Assembly (NCBI GenBank): GCA_965284365.1 | Contig: OZ260079.1 | Span: 248,001 to 312,000 of the forward strand | DNA: 64,000 bases | From: Phragmitibacter sp965284365 | Lineage (GTDB): Bacteria > Verrucomicrobiota > Verrucomicrobiia > Verrucomicrobiales > Verrucomicrobiaceae | Direction of reading: 5' to 3' | Shown: piece after piece, positions 35,104-44,062 of the stretch | How the letters are laid out: each line of letters starts with the position of its first letter | How positions within the stretch are numbered: position 1 is the first letter of the stretch | Position numbers and translations under genes: made by a program | Notes under the pieces: model-generated | What the model saw: the letters and a program-made list of their open reading frames with translations, nothing else | The model's database searches: none | Told to the model about the DNA's origin: nothing

Positions 35104-35252
35104 TCCCGCTGCTTCTCCTTTTTCTAATCCGCGCATGACCAATTTGATGCGCGGCGCCACCGCCAGGGATGGTTGTCCATCAGCCCGAGTTGGCGCTGAT
35201 TTTCAGCGAGTTACTACCGGCGCGAAATCGCTTCCTGCCGCGAATCCTTGGC

Positions 35253-35858
35253 ATGGCCGCGAAAAAGAAGAAGGGACGTGATCTGCATGGGAGTGCGCCT
35301 GACAAATGTGCGCAGGCATTGATCCTCATCGATGTGATCAATGCCATGGAGTTCCCCGAGGGGAAAAAATTGCTGAAGCATGCGCTGCCGGCAGCAAAGA
35401 AGATCGCGGCACTGAAAACGCGGGCCAAGGAAGCGGGAGTGCCGGTGATCTACGTGAACGACAACTTCGGCAAGTGGCGATCCGATTTCCAGAAGCATGT
35501 GGAATACTGCCTGCAAGATGACGCCGTGGGCAGGCAAGTGGTGGAACTGTTGCAGCCGGATGAGGATGACTACTTTGTGCTGAAGCCGAAACACTCGGGC
35601 TTCTTTTCCACCACACTGGACATCCTGCTGCGCTATCTGGAGGTGCGTGAACTCATTCTCACGGGTTATGCCGGCAATCTCTGTGTGCTGCACACGGCTA
35701 ATGATGCCTTCATGCGGGACTTTGAGTTGACCATTCCGCGGGATTGCATCGCCTCCGAAAGCGGCAAGGAAAATGACCATGCCGTGCGGCATATGAAGAA
35801 GCATCTGCGGGCTTCGGTGGGTTTATCCCAAAACGTCAAACTAAGCCCAGGAATATGA
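35253..35858 (+). CDS. Isochorismatase-family cysteine hydrolase
   Basis: About 201 residues. The Asp-Lys-Cys triad of the family is visible: Asp in ALILIDVINAMEF, Lys in FVLKPKHSGFFST, and the nucleophilic Cys in TGYAGNLCVLHTANDAFMRD. Family members hydrolyse isochorismate, nicotinamide or related amides; this sequence does not tell which. A plus-strand start at ATG 35253 (MAAKKKKGR) is favoured over an in-frame ATG at 35169. Its stop overlaps the acetyltransferase start (ATGA at 35855-35858), so the two are co-translated. Confidence 0.85.
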   Translation: MAAKKKKGRDLHGSAPDKCAQALILIDVINAMEFPEGKKLLKHALPAAKKIAALKTRAKEAGVPVIYVNDNFGKWRSDFQKHVEYCLQDDAVGRQVVELLQPDEDDYFVLKPKHSGFFSTTLDILLRYLEVRELILTGYAGNLCVLHTANDAFMRDFELTIPRDCIASESGKENDHAVRHMKKHLRASVGLSQNVKLSPGI

Positions 35859-36382
35859 GCGCAGGCAATTCCGTTGAGCTTGAACTAGTCAGAAGCATTC
35901 GCCTAGCGAAGGAGAAAGACCTGCCTGCCATTGTGGCCATCTACAATGAGGCGATCCCAGCCAGGTTTGCGACGGGTGATCTTACGCTGGTCAGTGTGGA
36001 GGATCGCTTACCGTGGTTTCAGGAACATGCACCGGAGCGTTATCCGATCTTCTTGATGGAGGAGGAAGGACGCGTGCTGGGTTGGTGTGCCTTGAGCGCC
36101 TACCGGGCCGGTAGAGAAGCCTTTCGGCATACGGCGGAGTTGAGCTATTACGTGGCCAAAGACGCACAGCGCCAGGGCGTGGGCCGCGAACTCACAAAGC
36201 ATGCCTTGAAGGTCTGCGCCGATTTGGACATCAAAAACGTGCTGGCCATTGTCCTGGCTCGGAACGGCGCAAGTCAGGCGCTGCTGGAGCAATTTGGGTT
36301 TAGCCGATGGGGTTACCTACCTCAGGTAGCCGATTTCGACGGCGTCGAATGCGGGCACGTGTATTACGGGATAAGGGTGTGA
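35855..36382 (+). CDS. GNAT-family N-acetyltransferase (phosphinothricin-acetyltransferase-like)
   Basis: A 175-residue GNAT protein: IRLAKEKDLPAIVAIYNEAI at the start, FLMEEEGRVLGWCALSAYR, and the acetyl-CoA-binding VAKDAQRQGVGRELTKHAL (the R-x-x-G-x-G/A loop QRQGVG), then NVLAIVLARNGASQALLEQF and GFSRWGYLPQV. The pattern is that of phosphinothricin- or methionine-sulfoximine-type acetyltransferases. The ATG overlaps the hydrolase stop by four bases. The substrate is likely a small amine. Confidence 0.87.
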   Translation: MSAGNSVELELVRSIRLAKEKDLPAIVAIYNEAIPARFATGDLTLVSVEDRLPWFQEHAPERYPIFLMEEEGRVLGWCALSAYRAGREAFRHTAELSYYVAKDAQRQGVGRELTKHALKVCADLDIKNVLAIVLARNGASQALLEQFGFSRWGYLPQVADFDGVECGHVYYGIRV

Positions 36383-36459
36383 CCAAGTGCGGTTGGCGGT
36401 TTGAAGTGGGTCAAAAAGGCGTCAAGTGGCGCTGAGGCGTGCGGGAATATGCGATATTG

Positions 36460-36475
36460 CGTACTACGTAGTACG
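36460..36475. repeat. 16-bp perfect palindrome
   Basis: CGTACTACGTAGTACG reads the same on both strands with no central gap. It lies about 80 bases downstream of the acetyltransferase stop, in a gene-free stretch. Confidence 0.85.
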
Positions 36476-36631
36476 GAATGGCGGAATTTTGGATGGAGTA
36501 GGCCGGGAAAGTGAGGAGAGATGGTAGTTAGACGAACTGCGATGAGTTATGCTGATGAAGTGCGATTTGCTGTTTGTACCGGGCGAGAAAAGCGTGCAGT
36601 GGCGCTGATGGGTGATCTGATTCGCGATATT

Positions 36632-36649
36632 GTTAACTATGCAGTTAAC
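36632..36649. repeat. 7-4-7 inverted repeat GTTAACT/AGTTAAC
   Basis: GTTAACTATGCAGTTAAC has perfect 7-base arms around a 4-base centre. It is in the same gene-free stretch as the 16-bp palindrome and could be a protein-binding site or part of a degraded element. Confidence 0.8.
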
Positions 36650-36986
36650 GATGGAGGAAATTGTGTGCTGACATGGGGTGTATAGGCGGAATCGGGTGAA
36701 GATAGGGCGGTGTGGAAAGGCATGTCATGAAGGTGCTTGAAGTGACTTCATCTGCAATGCTGGAAGGGGCAAGTTGGGCGAAACATTGACCAATCTTGCC
36801 ACCACGCTGGTGCAGCGAGATTTGAAAAGCAGGACCACCCCGCGGGATCCGGGGCTTTCGATGCAATCGGCAGAAAAGTTTTGCCGCAGACGGTCACAAA
36901 GCGGTGTGGCGTTTCAGTTCCCTCCGCAGTCCAAAAGACACTCGCGTGGCCATCACGAGAGATGATTTTCACCTTTTTTTCTCAAA

Positions 36987-37856
36987 TCAGCGCGGAGAAA
37001 CTGGAATCGCCTCAATGCCGAGGAAGTTGCGGACAGGGCGCATTTCGGGTTTTGAGATTGGCTTAGGCCCAGTGCGCAGACAGAAGGCGGAGGAGGTGCC
37101 TCCATCGAGATTCAAGGCGTCTGTGGCGATGAAGGTTTTACGCGTGGCGGGCGAAGCGAGGAGCGCGCCAATTTCGTAAAAGGTGGCACGTTCGCAATAG
37201 CCGAGGGCGACGGATCCCGTGGCGTCTACGGCGATGAAAGTGCGGATCGATGTTGTGTTGAAATCCGACGGGCCAGGCGCGTGGGTTATCTTGCCCTTTT
37301 GCATGATCCAAGGGGAAGATTGCAGGAATTGGGTAATGGCGGGGTCGTCAGTGAAGTTCTCACGAGGAATGAGTGACACGTGGTGGGGTGCGCCTTGTTT
37401 CACGCAGAGGATGCCATGCAGCCATGGATCCATGTTGAGTGATCCGGTGCGGCTGCTTTCTGCAATCATGAGGCCGACTGGAGCGAAGGTATCCATGGCG
37501 AAATAACCGCCATTCACGCCAGCCGCACAGCCCTCAGTTTCGAGAGCCTTGGCGAGGCTGGCGTATTTAGGCTTCTTTTGGTCCGGGCCATTGTCCAAGA
37601 CCCGCAAGCGCCATTGTTTGGTATCGAAGATAACCATGTGAAGCCGGGAAGGACGGCCTGCAGAAATGAAGCCTGTTTCGAGATACTGGAGACCGGGTTG
37701 AACTTGGGTGGCTGCCGGTGGCTGTGTTTGCGCGTTCGCGGGGGGAAGGATGCCCACGAGTAATGATACCAGGATGAGACTAATAGCCAGCCATGCGTGG
37801 CAGGTTGGGCAATGGAAAATGCGCTTCACTGGTAACCAGCAAAGGGAAAACGGCAC
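36987..37856 (-). CDS. Exported phosphodiester-glycosidase-family (NAGPA-like) protein
   Basis: A 289-residue protein with an N-terminal signal segment (LAISLILVSLLVGILPPANA, about residues 23-42). The NAGPA domain is seen in GCAAGVNGGYFAMDTFAPVG and in FIATDALNLDGGTSSAFCL, the latter a hallmark of phosphodiester glycosidases, the family of the enzyme that uncovers mannose-6-phosphate and of related bacterial exopolysaccharide proteins. GTG 37856 is the annotated start; another GTG at 37829 sits closer to a normal signal peptide, so the start is uncertain. Its substrate is unknown. Confidence 0.83.
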   Translation of the reverse strand: MPFSLCWLPVKRIFHCPTCHAWLAISLILVSLLVGILPPANAQTQPPAATQVQPGLQYLETGFISAGRPSRLHMVIFDTKQWRLRVLDNGPDQKKPKYASLAKALETEGCAAGVNGGYFAMDTFAPVGLMIAESSRTGSLNMDPWLHGILCVKQGAPHHVSLIPRENFTDDPAITQFLQSSPWIMQKGKITHAPGPSDFNTTSIRTFIAVDATGSVALGYCERATFYEIGALLASPATRKTFIATDALNLDGGTSSAFCLRTGPKPISKPEMRPVRNFLGIEAIPVSPR

Positions 37857-38017
37857 AGCACGTCAAGACTCTCAAGGGGGTCGCGCCGGGACGCTATCCG
37901 AATACGTAGGATGCAGGTTTCCCTGATATGTGAGTAGGAGTGGTTGGGTTCCACGAATTGTTACGCGCCTCATGACGGACAAAGGCGATCCAGAATCACA
38001 TCCCCAACTCGCGCTTT

Positions 38018-39253
38018 ATGATTCCGACCTTCATCATCAATGTCTGGCTCCTTGCCTTGCTCTCATTTGGCATCATCGCGGGGAGTGCCTATCTAGGGCA
38101 CCAATGGTATCACCGTTCCTGGGGTTGGGATGCCGTGCAGCAGCAGAGCATTTTTCAGCCGGCCTTTGGCAACAACGAAGAAACGTGGATGTTCATCGGC
38201 GCGATCGCACTGGCACTCTGGGCGCTCTTTGGTGGCGTCTTGACGAAGATGGTAAGCCGCCTCTTTTGCAAGCCGGCAGCACCGGGGGAACTGGATCCCC
38301 ACTATTCGCCGAAACCGGACTCCACGGCCCGTGTCTCACGGCCCGACGGCTCCGAACTCAATGTGGAGTTTTACGGTAATAAAGAAGGTATGCCTCTGTT
38401 GGTGAGTCATGGCTGGACACTGAATCAAAATGAATGGAACTACCTAAAGCAGCAGATGGCGGACAAGTTCCGACTGATTGTCTGGGATGAGCCTGGACTG
38501 GGAAAGTCCACCCGGCCATCGAACGGTGACTTCAGCCTTGAAAAGCTGGCTGGAGATCTGCACGCAGTCATGTCGTTGACCGGCAATGGGCCGGTCGTGC
38601 TGCTAGGCCACAGCATCGGCGGCATGATTGCTCTGACGTTCTGCCGTTTATTCCCAGAGGTGATCACGCAACGGGTGGCGGGCATCGTCCTGACGCATAC
38701 CACGCCGACGAATCCTGTGAAAACGACGTCTGGCGCGGCGGTTTATACAGCGTTGCAAGGACCGGTGTTGAAGCCGCTCATGTATCTGACCATTGCGCTG
38801 TCGCCGCTGCTTTGGATTGCCAGTTGGCTCAGCTATCGGAATGGCACGGCGCATCTGTCCGCAGCGAAGAGTTCCTTCGCGGGTACGCAGACATGGGAAC
38901 AACTGGATTTTGCGGCGAGTTTTCAGCCGCACTCTTCCCCTGCTGTGCAGGCCCGCGGCATGCTGGGCATGATGGAGTATGATGCGCTGCGAGTGCTTCC
39001 GAAGATCGATGTTCCTGTGCTTATTATCGCAGGGGATAAGGATAGCACCACGAAGCCTGAGGCGAGCCGGCTGATGGCGACGGAGATACCCGACGCCTCA
39101 CTGCATTTTTTGAGTCCTGCAAAGCATCTGGGCTTGATCGAGCATTATGAAGACTACGCGAAACTCGTGACGGAGTTTGCTCACCGGGTGAATGCCGGTT
39201 GGGCTAGGACGCGCGGGGTAAGTGCGTCTACGCCTGCGACGGTGGTGGTGTGA
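38018..39253 (+). CDS. Membrane-anchored alpha/beta hydrolase
   Basis: A 411-residue protein: two hydrophobic segments (about 5-28 and 58-78), then an alpha/beta hydrolase. The oxyanion/HG region is LLVSHGWTLNQNEW, the nucleophile elbow is LLGHSIGGMIAL, the acid is in LIIAGDKDSTTKPE, and the His is in SPAKHLGLIEHYE. These give a full Ser-Asp-His triad. Two N-terminal membrane helices are uncommon in the family and would tether it to the membrane. ATG 38018 fits the hydrophobic start. Confidence 0.85.
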   Translation: MIPTFIINVWLLALLSFGIIAGSAYLGHQWYHRSWGWDAVQQQSIFQPAFGNNEETWMFIGAIALALWALFGGVLTKMVSRLFCKPAAPGELDPHYSPKPDSTARVSRPDGSELNVEFYGNKEGMPLLVSHGWTLNQNEWNYLKQQMADKFRLIVWDEPGLGKSTRPSNGDFSLEKLAGDLHAVMSLTGNGPVVLLGHSIGGMIALTFCRLFPEVITQRVAGIVLTHTTPTNPVKTTSGAAVYTALQGPVLKPLMYLTIALSPLLWIASWLSYRNGTAHLSAAKSSFAGTQTWEQLDFAASFQPHSSPAVQARGMLGMMEYDALRVLPKIDVPVLIIAGDKDSTTKPEASRLMATEIPDASLHFLSPAKHLGLIEHYEDYAKLVTEFAHRVNAGWARTRGVSASTPATVVV

Positions 39254-39365
39254 GGGCGGGACACTCTGTCCCCATGGAGCAATGGCTAGCTGCAATGTTC
39301 CACGCTTACCTGAGGGGCCATCTCCGTTCTTGCCAGGTGGGGACAGAAAAGTTCATACTATCTGG

Positions 39366-41231
39366 ATGCTGTCGATTCGGGCGATACAGCCGCTTCTCTG
39401 CTTCGTAGTAATCATCATTGGCTTGCCGTTGCCTCTCAAGGCCGAGGAAGCGGGGTGGCCGGTGCGGGTGTTTCGATTTGGCCATACCGGGGCTTCAGGC
39501 TGGCATAGTATCCCGAAGCTTCCTGACAAGCCTGACGCTCCTGAATCCGAGTGGATAGAGTGCATCCGAAAGCAGACCAAGGCCGTGCTAGAGAGTCCGT
39601 TTTTCAAGCAGTCAATTTTGGCGGATGGGACGGTGTTCTTGGTGGACGCAGATAGTCAGACCTTTGCGGTAAAAACAGATTCAGATGGGATTGATTTGTG
39701 CGCAGAGTTCGCGGAAAAGACGCTGCAAAAATCTCCTGACATTGTTGGTCTGACGTGGGACCTTTTTCAGGCCGATGGTGATCTTGTTCGGGATATTCTG
39801 GCGAAGACCTCATTGAAAGCTGATCACAATGAGGAGTGGCAAACACTGAAGAATACTGTGGTGCAAGGGCGGACGAAGTGGCTTAGCTCAGCGCGTATCG
39901 ATTGCAAGCCGGGAGGCCCGAAGGCAAATCTTGTTCTACCGATCTGGCCCGCTAAAGATAGCCCAGCGATGAGTTCACCCGCCCAAGGTGCGGCGAGCAC
40001 CTGCACGAAAGACCGGGTGGGATTGGACATTGAGGTCGATGTTATCTCCAGTGGGGACCACCTCGATATCGGCCATTGGTTAGAATACACGTGGCCCAAG
40101 ATTGCCAATCCTCGGTCCATAGGGAAAGCGCCTGAGGGGAATGAAGTGATAGGAGTGCATAGCAATGTATCTACTTTTGGCGGACAAACGCGACTTGTGG
40201 CGGTCCTGCCAACAAGGTCAGCAGACGATCAACTCCCAATTTTGTTCCTCAAGAGTGTCATCACCAAAGTCTTGCCCGACTCAACAACGAAGGTTCAGGC
40301 GCGGTTGGAGTCATTGGCGGATAAAATCGCGCGGCCACTGATGAGTGCCGCATGGAACAAGCCTATCCCGGAAGGCATGGTGGTACGCAGGTTTTCCGCC
40401 CCTGCTGATCTGTCGGCAGCAGATAACGCAGATTCAGCACCTACAGACCCATTTGCTGATTCTTCAAGCAACAGCGCTGACTCATCTCCGAAGCAGGCCC
40501 CATTTCGTTCAGTTCAGTCCATGTTGGAGAATTCATGGGGACTGCAATTCCCGGCCGGCTCGTCCGCACGGTTTAGCGTAAAAAACGGTATAGGAGTGCT
40601 GACAGTTGTAAATACACCAAAGGAGATGGAAGCAATTACCGCGTACTTTGACAGCTTGCGATGGTGCCTTGGACCCAACGCGCGGTGGACTATCCATGGT
40701 GTGGAAGGGCCCGCTGAGTCGATGGAACTTGTGATAGAATCGGCGACTTCCAAGTCTGCTTCAATCTCTCCATGGCAGCACGTTCGCGATTTGGTGAAGC
40801 AGGGCAAAGTCCACTTTTTCTCCACGCAATTCGTAGAGACGCGATCAGGCGGTGAAAAGTGTTGGCTAATGAGAGGCGCAACCACGTCGACTACAACCCG
40901 AATGGACAGAAACAAGATGAGCGAGCCAGAGGAAGATGTTCCAAACGCCAGATTCACGACGATCGAATCCATGTTTGGCGGTGATGGATACACCATGGAG
41001 GCTACGGTCGAAATTGACTTTGTCTCAGGAGAGGATGGAGTGCCTCTATCCGAGCATGCAGACACCATTGTAAAAGATAAGGTTGGTGGTACGCCCAACG
41101 TGTCTACGGCAGTCACCCTGTTGGCTGATTCGCCTAGGCTCATCGCTTCTTGGCAATCTGAAGGAAAAGTTCGCGCAGTGTTTCTTGTGGGCGAACGGGG
41201 CTTAGTATTGGATCGCAATCAGAATCCCTAA
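39366..41231 (+). CDS. Secreted protein of unknown function
   Basis: About 621 residues beginning with a signal peptide (MLSIRAIQPLLCFVVIIIGL, cleaved near LKAEEAG). I do not recognise the family. One segment near the second half (FSVKNGIGVLTVVNTPKEME, then AITAYFDSL) resembles the short secretin/NolW-type repeats in which a strand-turn-helix ends in a dimerisation helix. A Ser/Asp-rich linker (about 395-425) separates two halves. The ATG at 39366 is chosen to start the signal peptide; the frame is open from 39222. The reading frame looks less GC-rich than its neighbours, which may indicate recent acquisition or relaxed constraint. Confidence 0.65.
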   Translation: MLSIRAIQPLLCFVVIIIGLPLPLKAEEAGWPVRVFRFGHTGASGWHSIPKLPDKPDAPESEWIECIRKQTKAVLESPFFKQSILADGTVFLVDADSQTFAVKTDSDGIDLCAEFAEKTLQKSPDIVGLTWDLFQADGDLVRDILAKTSLKADHNEEWQTLKNTVVQGRTKWLSSARIDCKPGGPKANLVLPIWPAKDSPAMSSPAQGAASTCTKDRVGLDIEVDVISSGDHLDIGHWLEYTWPKIANPRSIGKAPEGNEVIGVHSNVSTFGGQTRLVAVLPTRSADDQLPILFLKSVITKVLPDSTTKVQARLESLADKIARPLMSAAWNKPIPEGMVVRRFSAPADLSAADNADSAPTDPFADSSSNSADSSPKQAPFRSVQSMLENSWGLQFPAGSSARFSVKNGIGVLTVVNTPKEMEAITAYFDSLRWCLGPNARWTIHGVEGPAESMELVIESATSKSASISPWQHVRDLVKQGKVHFFSTQFVETRSGGEKCWLMRGATTSTTTRMDRNKMSEPEEDVPNARFTTIESMFGGDGYTMEATVEIDFVSGEDGVPLSEHADTIVKDKVGGTPNVSTAVTLLADSPRLIASWQSEGKVRAVFLVGERGLVLDRNQNP

Positions 41232-41361
41232 TCCCATCTCATTTTCTCCTTGCCCGGTTCGTTGGGTCTGGGCCAAAGTTTCGGCTCAGTTTGGGTGGCT
41301 GGGTTTGAGTCCGGTGGCCTGAATCATTTTTGGTTTCACGCATCGTTTTGTTTTTATCCTC

Positions 41362-42519
41362 ATGAGCAGAAAAATTCGTTACGGCATGGTCGGCGGCGGA
41401 CGCGGGGCCTTCATTGGCGGGGTGCATCGCATCGCGGCGAATATCGATGGGCAGATCGAGCTGGTCTGCGGAGCTTTTTCCTCGGATCCGCAGAAGTCGA
41501 AGGACTCGGGCGCGGATTTCTTCCTGCCGGCGGATCGGTGTTACGGGAGCTTTGAGGAGATGATCGCGGGGGAATCGAAGCTGCCGGAGGGCGAGCGGAT
41601 GGATTTCGTGTCGATCGTGACGCCGAATCATATGCACTTCCCACCGGCGAAAGCGGCGCTTGAGGCGGGCTTTCATGTGCTGTCTGACAAGCCGGCGACG
41701 CTGACGCTGGATGAAGCGAAGGAGCTGGGCAAGATCGTGGACAAGACAGGGCAGCTCTATGGGCTGACGCACAACTACACGGGCTACCCGCTGGTGAAGC
41801 AGGCGCGTGAGATGGTGCATAACGGCGCGCTGGGCAAGATCCGCAAGGTGGTGGTGGAATACCCACAGGGCTGGCTGGCGACGCGCATCGAAGCGGCCGG
41901 TCAGAAGCAGGCGGAGTGGCGCACGGATCCGAAGCGCAGTGGCGCGGCGGGTTGCATCGGCGATATCGGCACGCATGCGGAGAACTTGGCGGAATACGTG
42001 ACGGGCTTGAAGATCAAGGAACTGGCGGCGGACATCACGACCTTTGTGGAAGGCCGCGCGCTGGATGATGATGGCAATGTGCTGCTGCGCTTCGACAATG
42101 GGGCGAAGGGTGTGCTGCACGCCTCTCAGATCAGCGTGGGTGAAGAGAACAATCTGAACCTCCGCGTGTATGGCGAGAAGGGTGGCCTGGAGTGGCACCA
42201 GAAGGAGCCGAACACGATGCTGGTGAAGTGGCTGGATCAGCCGATGCAGGTGTATCGCACGGCGAACGGCTACCTCGGCAAGGCAGCGCTGGCGGCGGGG
42301 CGCACTCCCCCGGCGCATCCGGAGGGCTATCTGGAGGCGTTCGCGAACATTTATAAGAACTTCGCCGCGCATGTGCGGGCGGTGTTGGATGGTACGACGC
42401 CGGATGAGCTGGTGCTGGACTATCCGAAGATCGAGGACGGCATCCGCGGGATGGCGTTCATCGAGGCGGTGGTGGAGTCGTCGAAGAATAATGCGGCGTG
42501 GACGGAGTTGGGGGTGTGA
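41362..42519 (+). CDS. Gfo/Idh/MocA-family oxidoreductase
   Basis: A 385-residue NAD(P)-dependent sugar dehydrogenase-like protein. It has a Rossmann N-terminus (RYGMVGGGRGAFIGGVHRIA), MDFVSIVTPNHMHFPPAKAA, HVLSDKPATLTLDEAKEL (with the family EKP-like Lys as DKP), and a C-terminal alpha/beta domain with GAAGCIGDIGTHAENLAEYV, where the conserved catalytic Asp/His lie. It is 230 bases ahead of a TIM-barrel sugar isomerase gene on the same strand; such pairs are common in inositol or uncommon-sugar breakdown. Substrate unassigned. No signal peptide is seen, so it is cytoplasmic. Confidence 0.9.
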   Translation: MSRKIRYGMVGGGRGAFIGGVHRIAANIDGQIELVCGAFSSDPQKSKDSGADFFLPADRCYGSFEEMIAGESKLPEGERMDFVSIVTPNHMHFPPAKAALEAGFHVLSDKPATLTLDEAKELGKIVDKTGQLYGLTHNYTGYPLVKQAREMVHNGALGKIRKVVVEYPQGWLATRIEAAGQKQAEWRTDPKRSGAAGCIGDIGTHAENLAEYVTGLKIKELAADITTFVEGRALDDDGNVLLRFDNGAKGVLHASQISVGEENNLNLRVYGEKGGLEWHQKEPNTMLVKWLDQPMQVYRTANGYLGKAALAAGRTPPAHPEGYLEAFANIYKNFAAHVRAVLDGTTPDELVLDYPKIEDGIRGMAFIEAVVESSKNNAAWTELGV

Positions 42520-42562
42520 TGGGCGTGGAGCGCGGCGTGGTCTTGGGTAGTGCGATGGTGAT

Positions 42563-42580
42563 GCCAACGAGGACGTTGGC
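42563..42580. repeat. Inverted repeat downstream of the oxidoreductase gene
   Basis: GCCAACGAGGACGTTGGC has perfect 7-base arms with an AGGA loop. It is in the 230-base gap between the oxidoreductase and the isomerase gene. There is no T-run after it, so it is a dispersed repeat or a mRNA-stabilising hairpin rather than a classic terminator. Confidence 0.55.
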
Positions 42581-42749
42581 GCTCTCAGCGAGTCCGCAAC
42601 CAACGAAGCTCTTTCCGCGATACCTGGCATAGGAGGCATAATTCTCCGTTGCCAAATGGCTGTAGCGGTGACAGCATCGCGCCCGGGGCGTTTCCCGCAC
42701 GAGGAATGCTGCTTTGTTGAAGAATCTTCCTATTTAACCTCACAATCCG

Positions 42750-43745
42750 ATGCCTAGACCTGTCACTCTCTTCACCGGCCAGTGGGCCGATATGCCGCTG
42801 GAAACTCTGCTGGATAAAGCCAAGTCGTTTGGCTATGACGGCGTGGAACTTGGCTGCTGGGGGGACCACTTTGAAGTGGCGAAGGCGGACCAGGCGTATT
42901 GCGATGCGAAGCGAAAGCTCATCGAGAGCAAGGGCCTGAAGTGTTTCGCGATCTCCGCCCACCTGGTGGGTCAGGCGGTTTGTGACAACATCGATGCGCG
43001 GCATAAGCAGATCCTGCCGGACTACATCTATGGCGATGGTGAGCCGGAAGGCGTGCGTCAGCGGGCTGCTGAGGAACTGATCAAAACAGCGCAGGCGGCC
43101 AAGCGCTTCGGCGTGGGTGTGGTGAACGGCTTCACGGGAAGCAGCATCTGGCACCTGGTCTACAGCTTTCCGCCGAACCTGCCGGGGCAGATCGACGCGG
43201 GTTATGCGGACTTCGCAAAGCGATTCCGCCCGATCCTGGATGAGTTTCAGAAGCAGGGCGTGAAGTTCGCTCTGGAAGTGCATCCCACGGAGATCGCATT
43301 TGATATTTCATCCGCGGAGCGCGCGCTGCAGGCGGTGGATTACCATCCGGCGTTCGGGTTCAACTATGATCCATCGCATTTCGGGTATCAGGGCGTGGAT
43401 TACATTAAGTTCATCTACAAGTTCGCGGACCGCATTTTCAATGCGCACATGAAGGATGTGGCCTGGGATCTGGGGCATGACGCGGGTGTCTTCGGCGGGC
43501 ACGTGGACTTCCACCGTCCACAGCGTTATTGGGACTTCAAGTCGGTGGGCCGTGGGAACATCAATTTTGAAAAGATCATCCGGGCGCTGAATGACATCTC
43601 CTACACCGGTCCGCTCAGCGTGGAGTGGGAAGACGGTGGTATGGATCGTGAGTTCGGCGCAGCGGAGTCCTGCCGTTATCTAAAGGCGAAGGATTTCCCG
43701 CCGTCACAGATCGTGTTTGACGCGCAGTTCGATAAGAAGGGCTAA
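42750..43745 (+). CDS. Xylose-isomerase-like sugar phosphate isomerase/epimerase
   Basis: A 331-residue TIM-barrel protein (AP_endonuc_2 family): FGYDGVELGCWGDHFEVAK, GLKCFAISAHLVGQAVCDN, VKFALEVHPTEIAFDISSAE, PAFGFNYDPSHFGYQGVDY, AHMKDVAW and LSVEWEDGG show the ordered His, Glu and Asp metal ligands of the barrel. Together with the oxidoreductase gene just upstream it probably forms a sugar-conversion step. There is no signal peptide, so it works in the cytoplasm, unlike the Tat-exported relative at 61953. Confidence 0.88.
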   Translation: MPRPVTLFTGQWADMPLETLLDKAKSFGYDGVELGCWGDHFEVAKADQAYCDAKRKLIESKGLKCFAISAHLVGQAVCDNIDARHKQILPDYIYGDGEPEGVRQRAAEELIKTAQAAKRFGVGVVNGFTGSSIWHLVYSFPPNLPGQIDAGYADFAKRFRPILDEFQKQGVKFALEVHPTEIAFDISSAERALQAVDYHPAFGFNYDPSHFGYQGVDYIKFIYKFADRIFNAHMKDVAWDLGHDAGVFGGHVDFHRPQRYWDFKSVGRGNINFEKIIRALNDISYTGPLSVEWEDGGMDREFGAAESCRYLKAKDFPPSQIVFDAQFDKKG

Positions 43746-43768
43746 ACGGCTGATCTCTGATAATTAAA

Positions 43769-43792
43769 CCTGCGGATCACGCTATCCGCAGG
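43769..43792. terminator. Hairpin between isomerase and toxin-antitoxin genes
   Basis: CCTGCGGAT / ATCCGCAGG gives a perfect 9-bp stem with a 6-base loop, 23 bases after the isomerase stop. It is not followed by a plus-strand T-run, so termination is only likely. Confidence 0.4.
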
Positions 43793-43837
43793 TAAGAGCC
43801 GATTGCACTCCACCTTACGAGGACGTATTCTGTCAGC

Positions 43838-44062
43838 ATGGATGCCGCCGTGATCGAGAAAGAGGCTTTGATGCTTCCCGAGGCTCAAAGAGCCTTACTG
43901 GCAGACCGCCTCCTGGAAAGTCTTTCTGGATCTTCGCAAGCAACGGTTGACGCCTGGCTTGTAGAAGCGGAATCGCGCTGGGAAGCGTACCAACGCGGAG
44001 AGATCCAAGCCGTCGACGGTCCCTCAGCCATGGCGGCTTTAAAAGAGCGCTTCTCAAAGTGA
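43838..44062 (+). CDS. Addiction-module antitoxin (Unstab_antitox family)
   Basis: A 74-residue acidic helical protein beginning EKEALMLPEAQRALLADRLL, followed by a WLVEAESRWEAYQRGEI segment. This is the pattern of the small putative addiction-module component family that partners RelE/ParE toxins. Its stop overlaps the toxin GTG start (GTGA at 44059-44062), so the pair is co-translated. The antitoxin would bind and inactivate the toxin and may repress its own promoter; no operator was identified. Confidence 0.85.
   Translation: MDAAVIEKEALMLPEAQRALLADRLLESLSGSSQATVDAWLVEAESRWEAYQRGEIQAVDGPSAMAALKERFSK

Larger units (their letters stand above)
36383..36986. other. Gene-free stretch with palindromes
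   Basis: About 600 bases without a convincing gene on either strand. Short open frames of 60-75 codons exist but have no family signature and overlap each other. Base composition looks more AT-rich than the flanking genes. Two palindromic sites are notable (36460-36475 and 36632-36649) and are listed separately. It could be a degraded gene or regulatory DNA. Confidence 0.6.

Noticed and set aside
36774..37179. Small plus-strand frames in and after the gene-free stretch
   Set aside because: They overlap each other and the NAGPA-like gene, with no signal peptide, domain or ribosome binding site.
41239..42639. Long minus-strand open frame opposite the Gfo/Idh/MocA gene
   Set aside because: Arg/His/Leu-rich translation with no domain; the plus-strand gene has full family motifs and explains the open frame through third-position GC bias.
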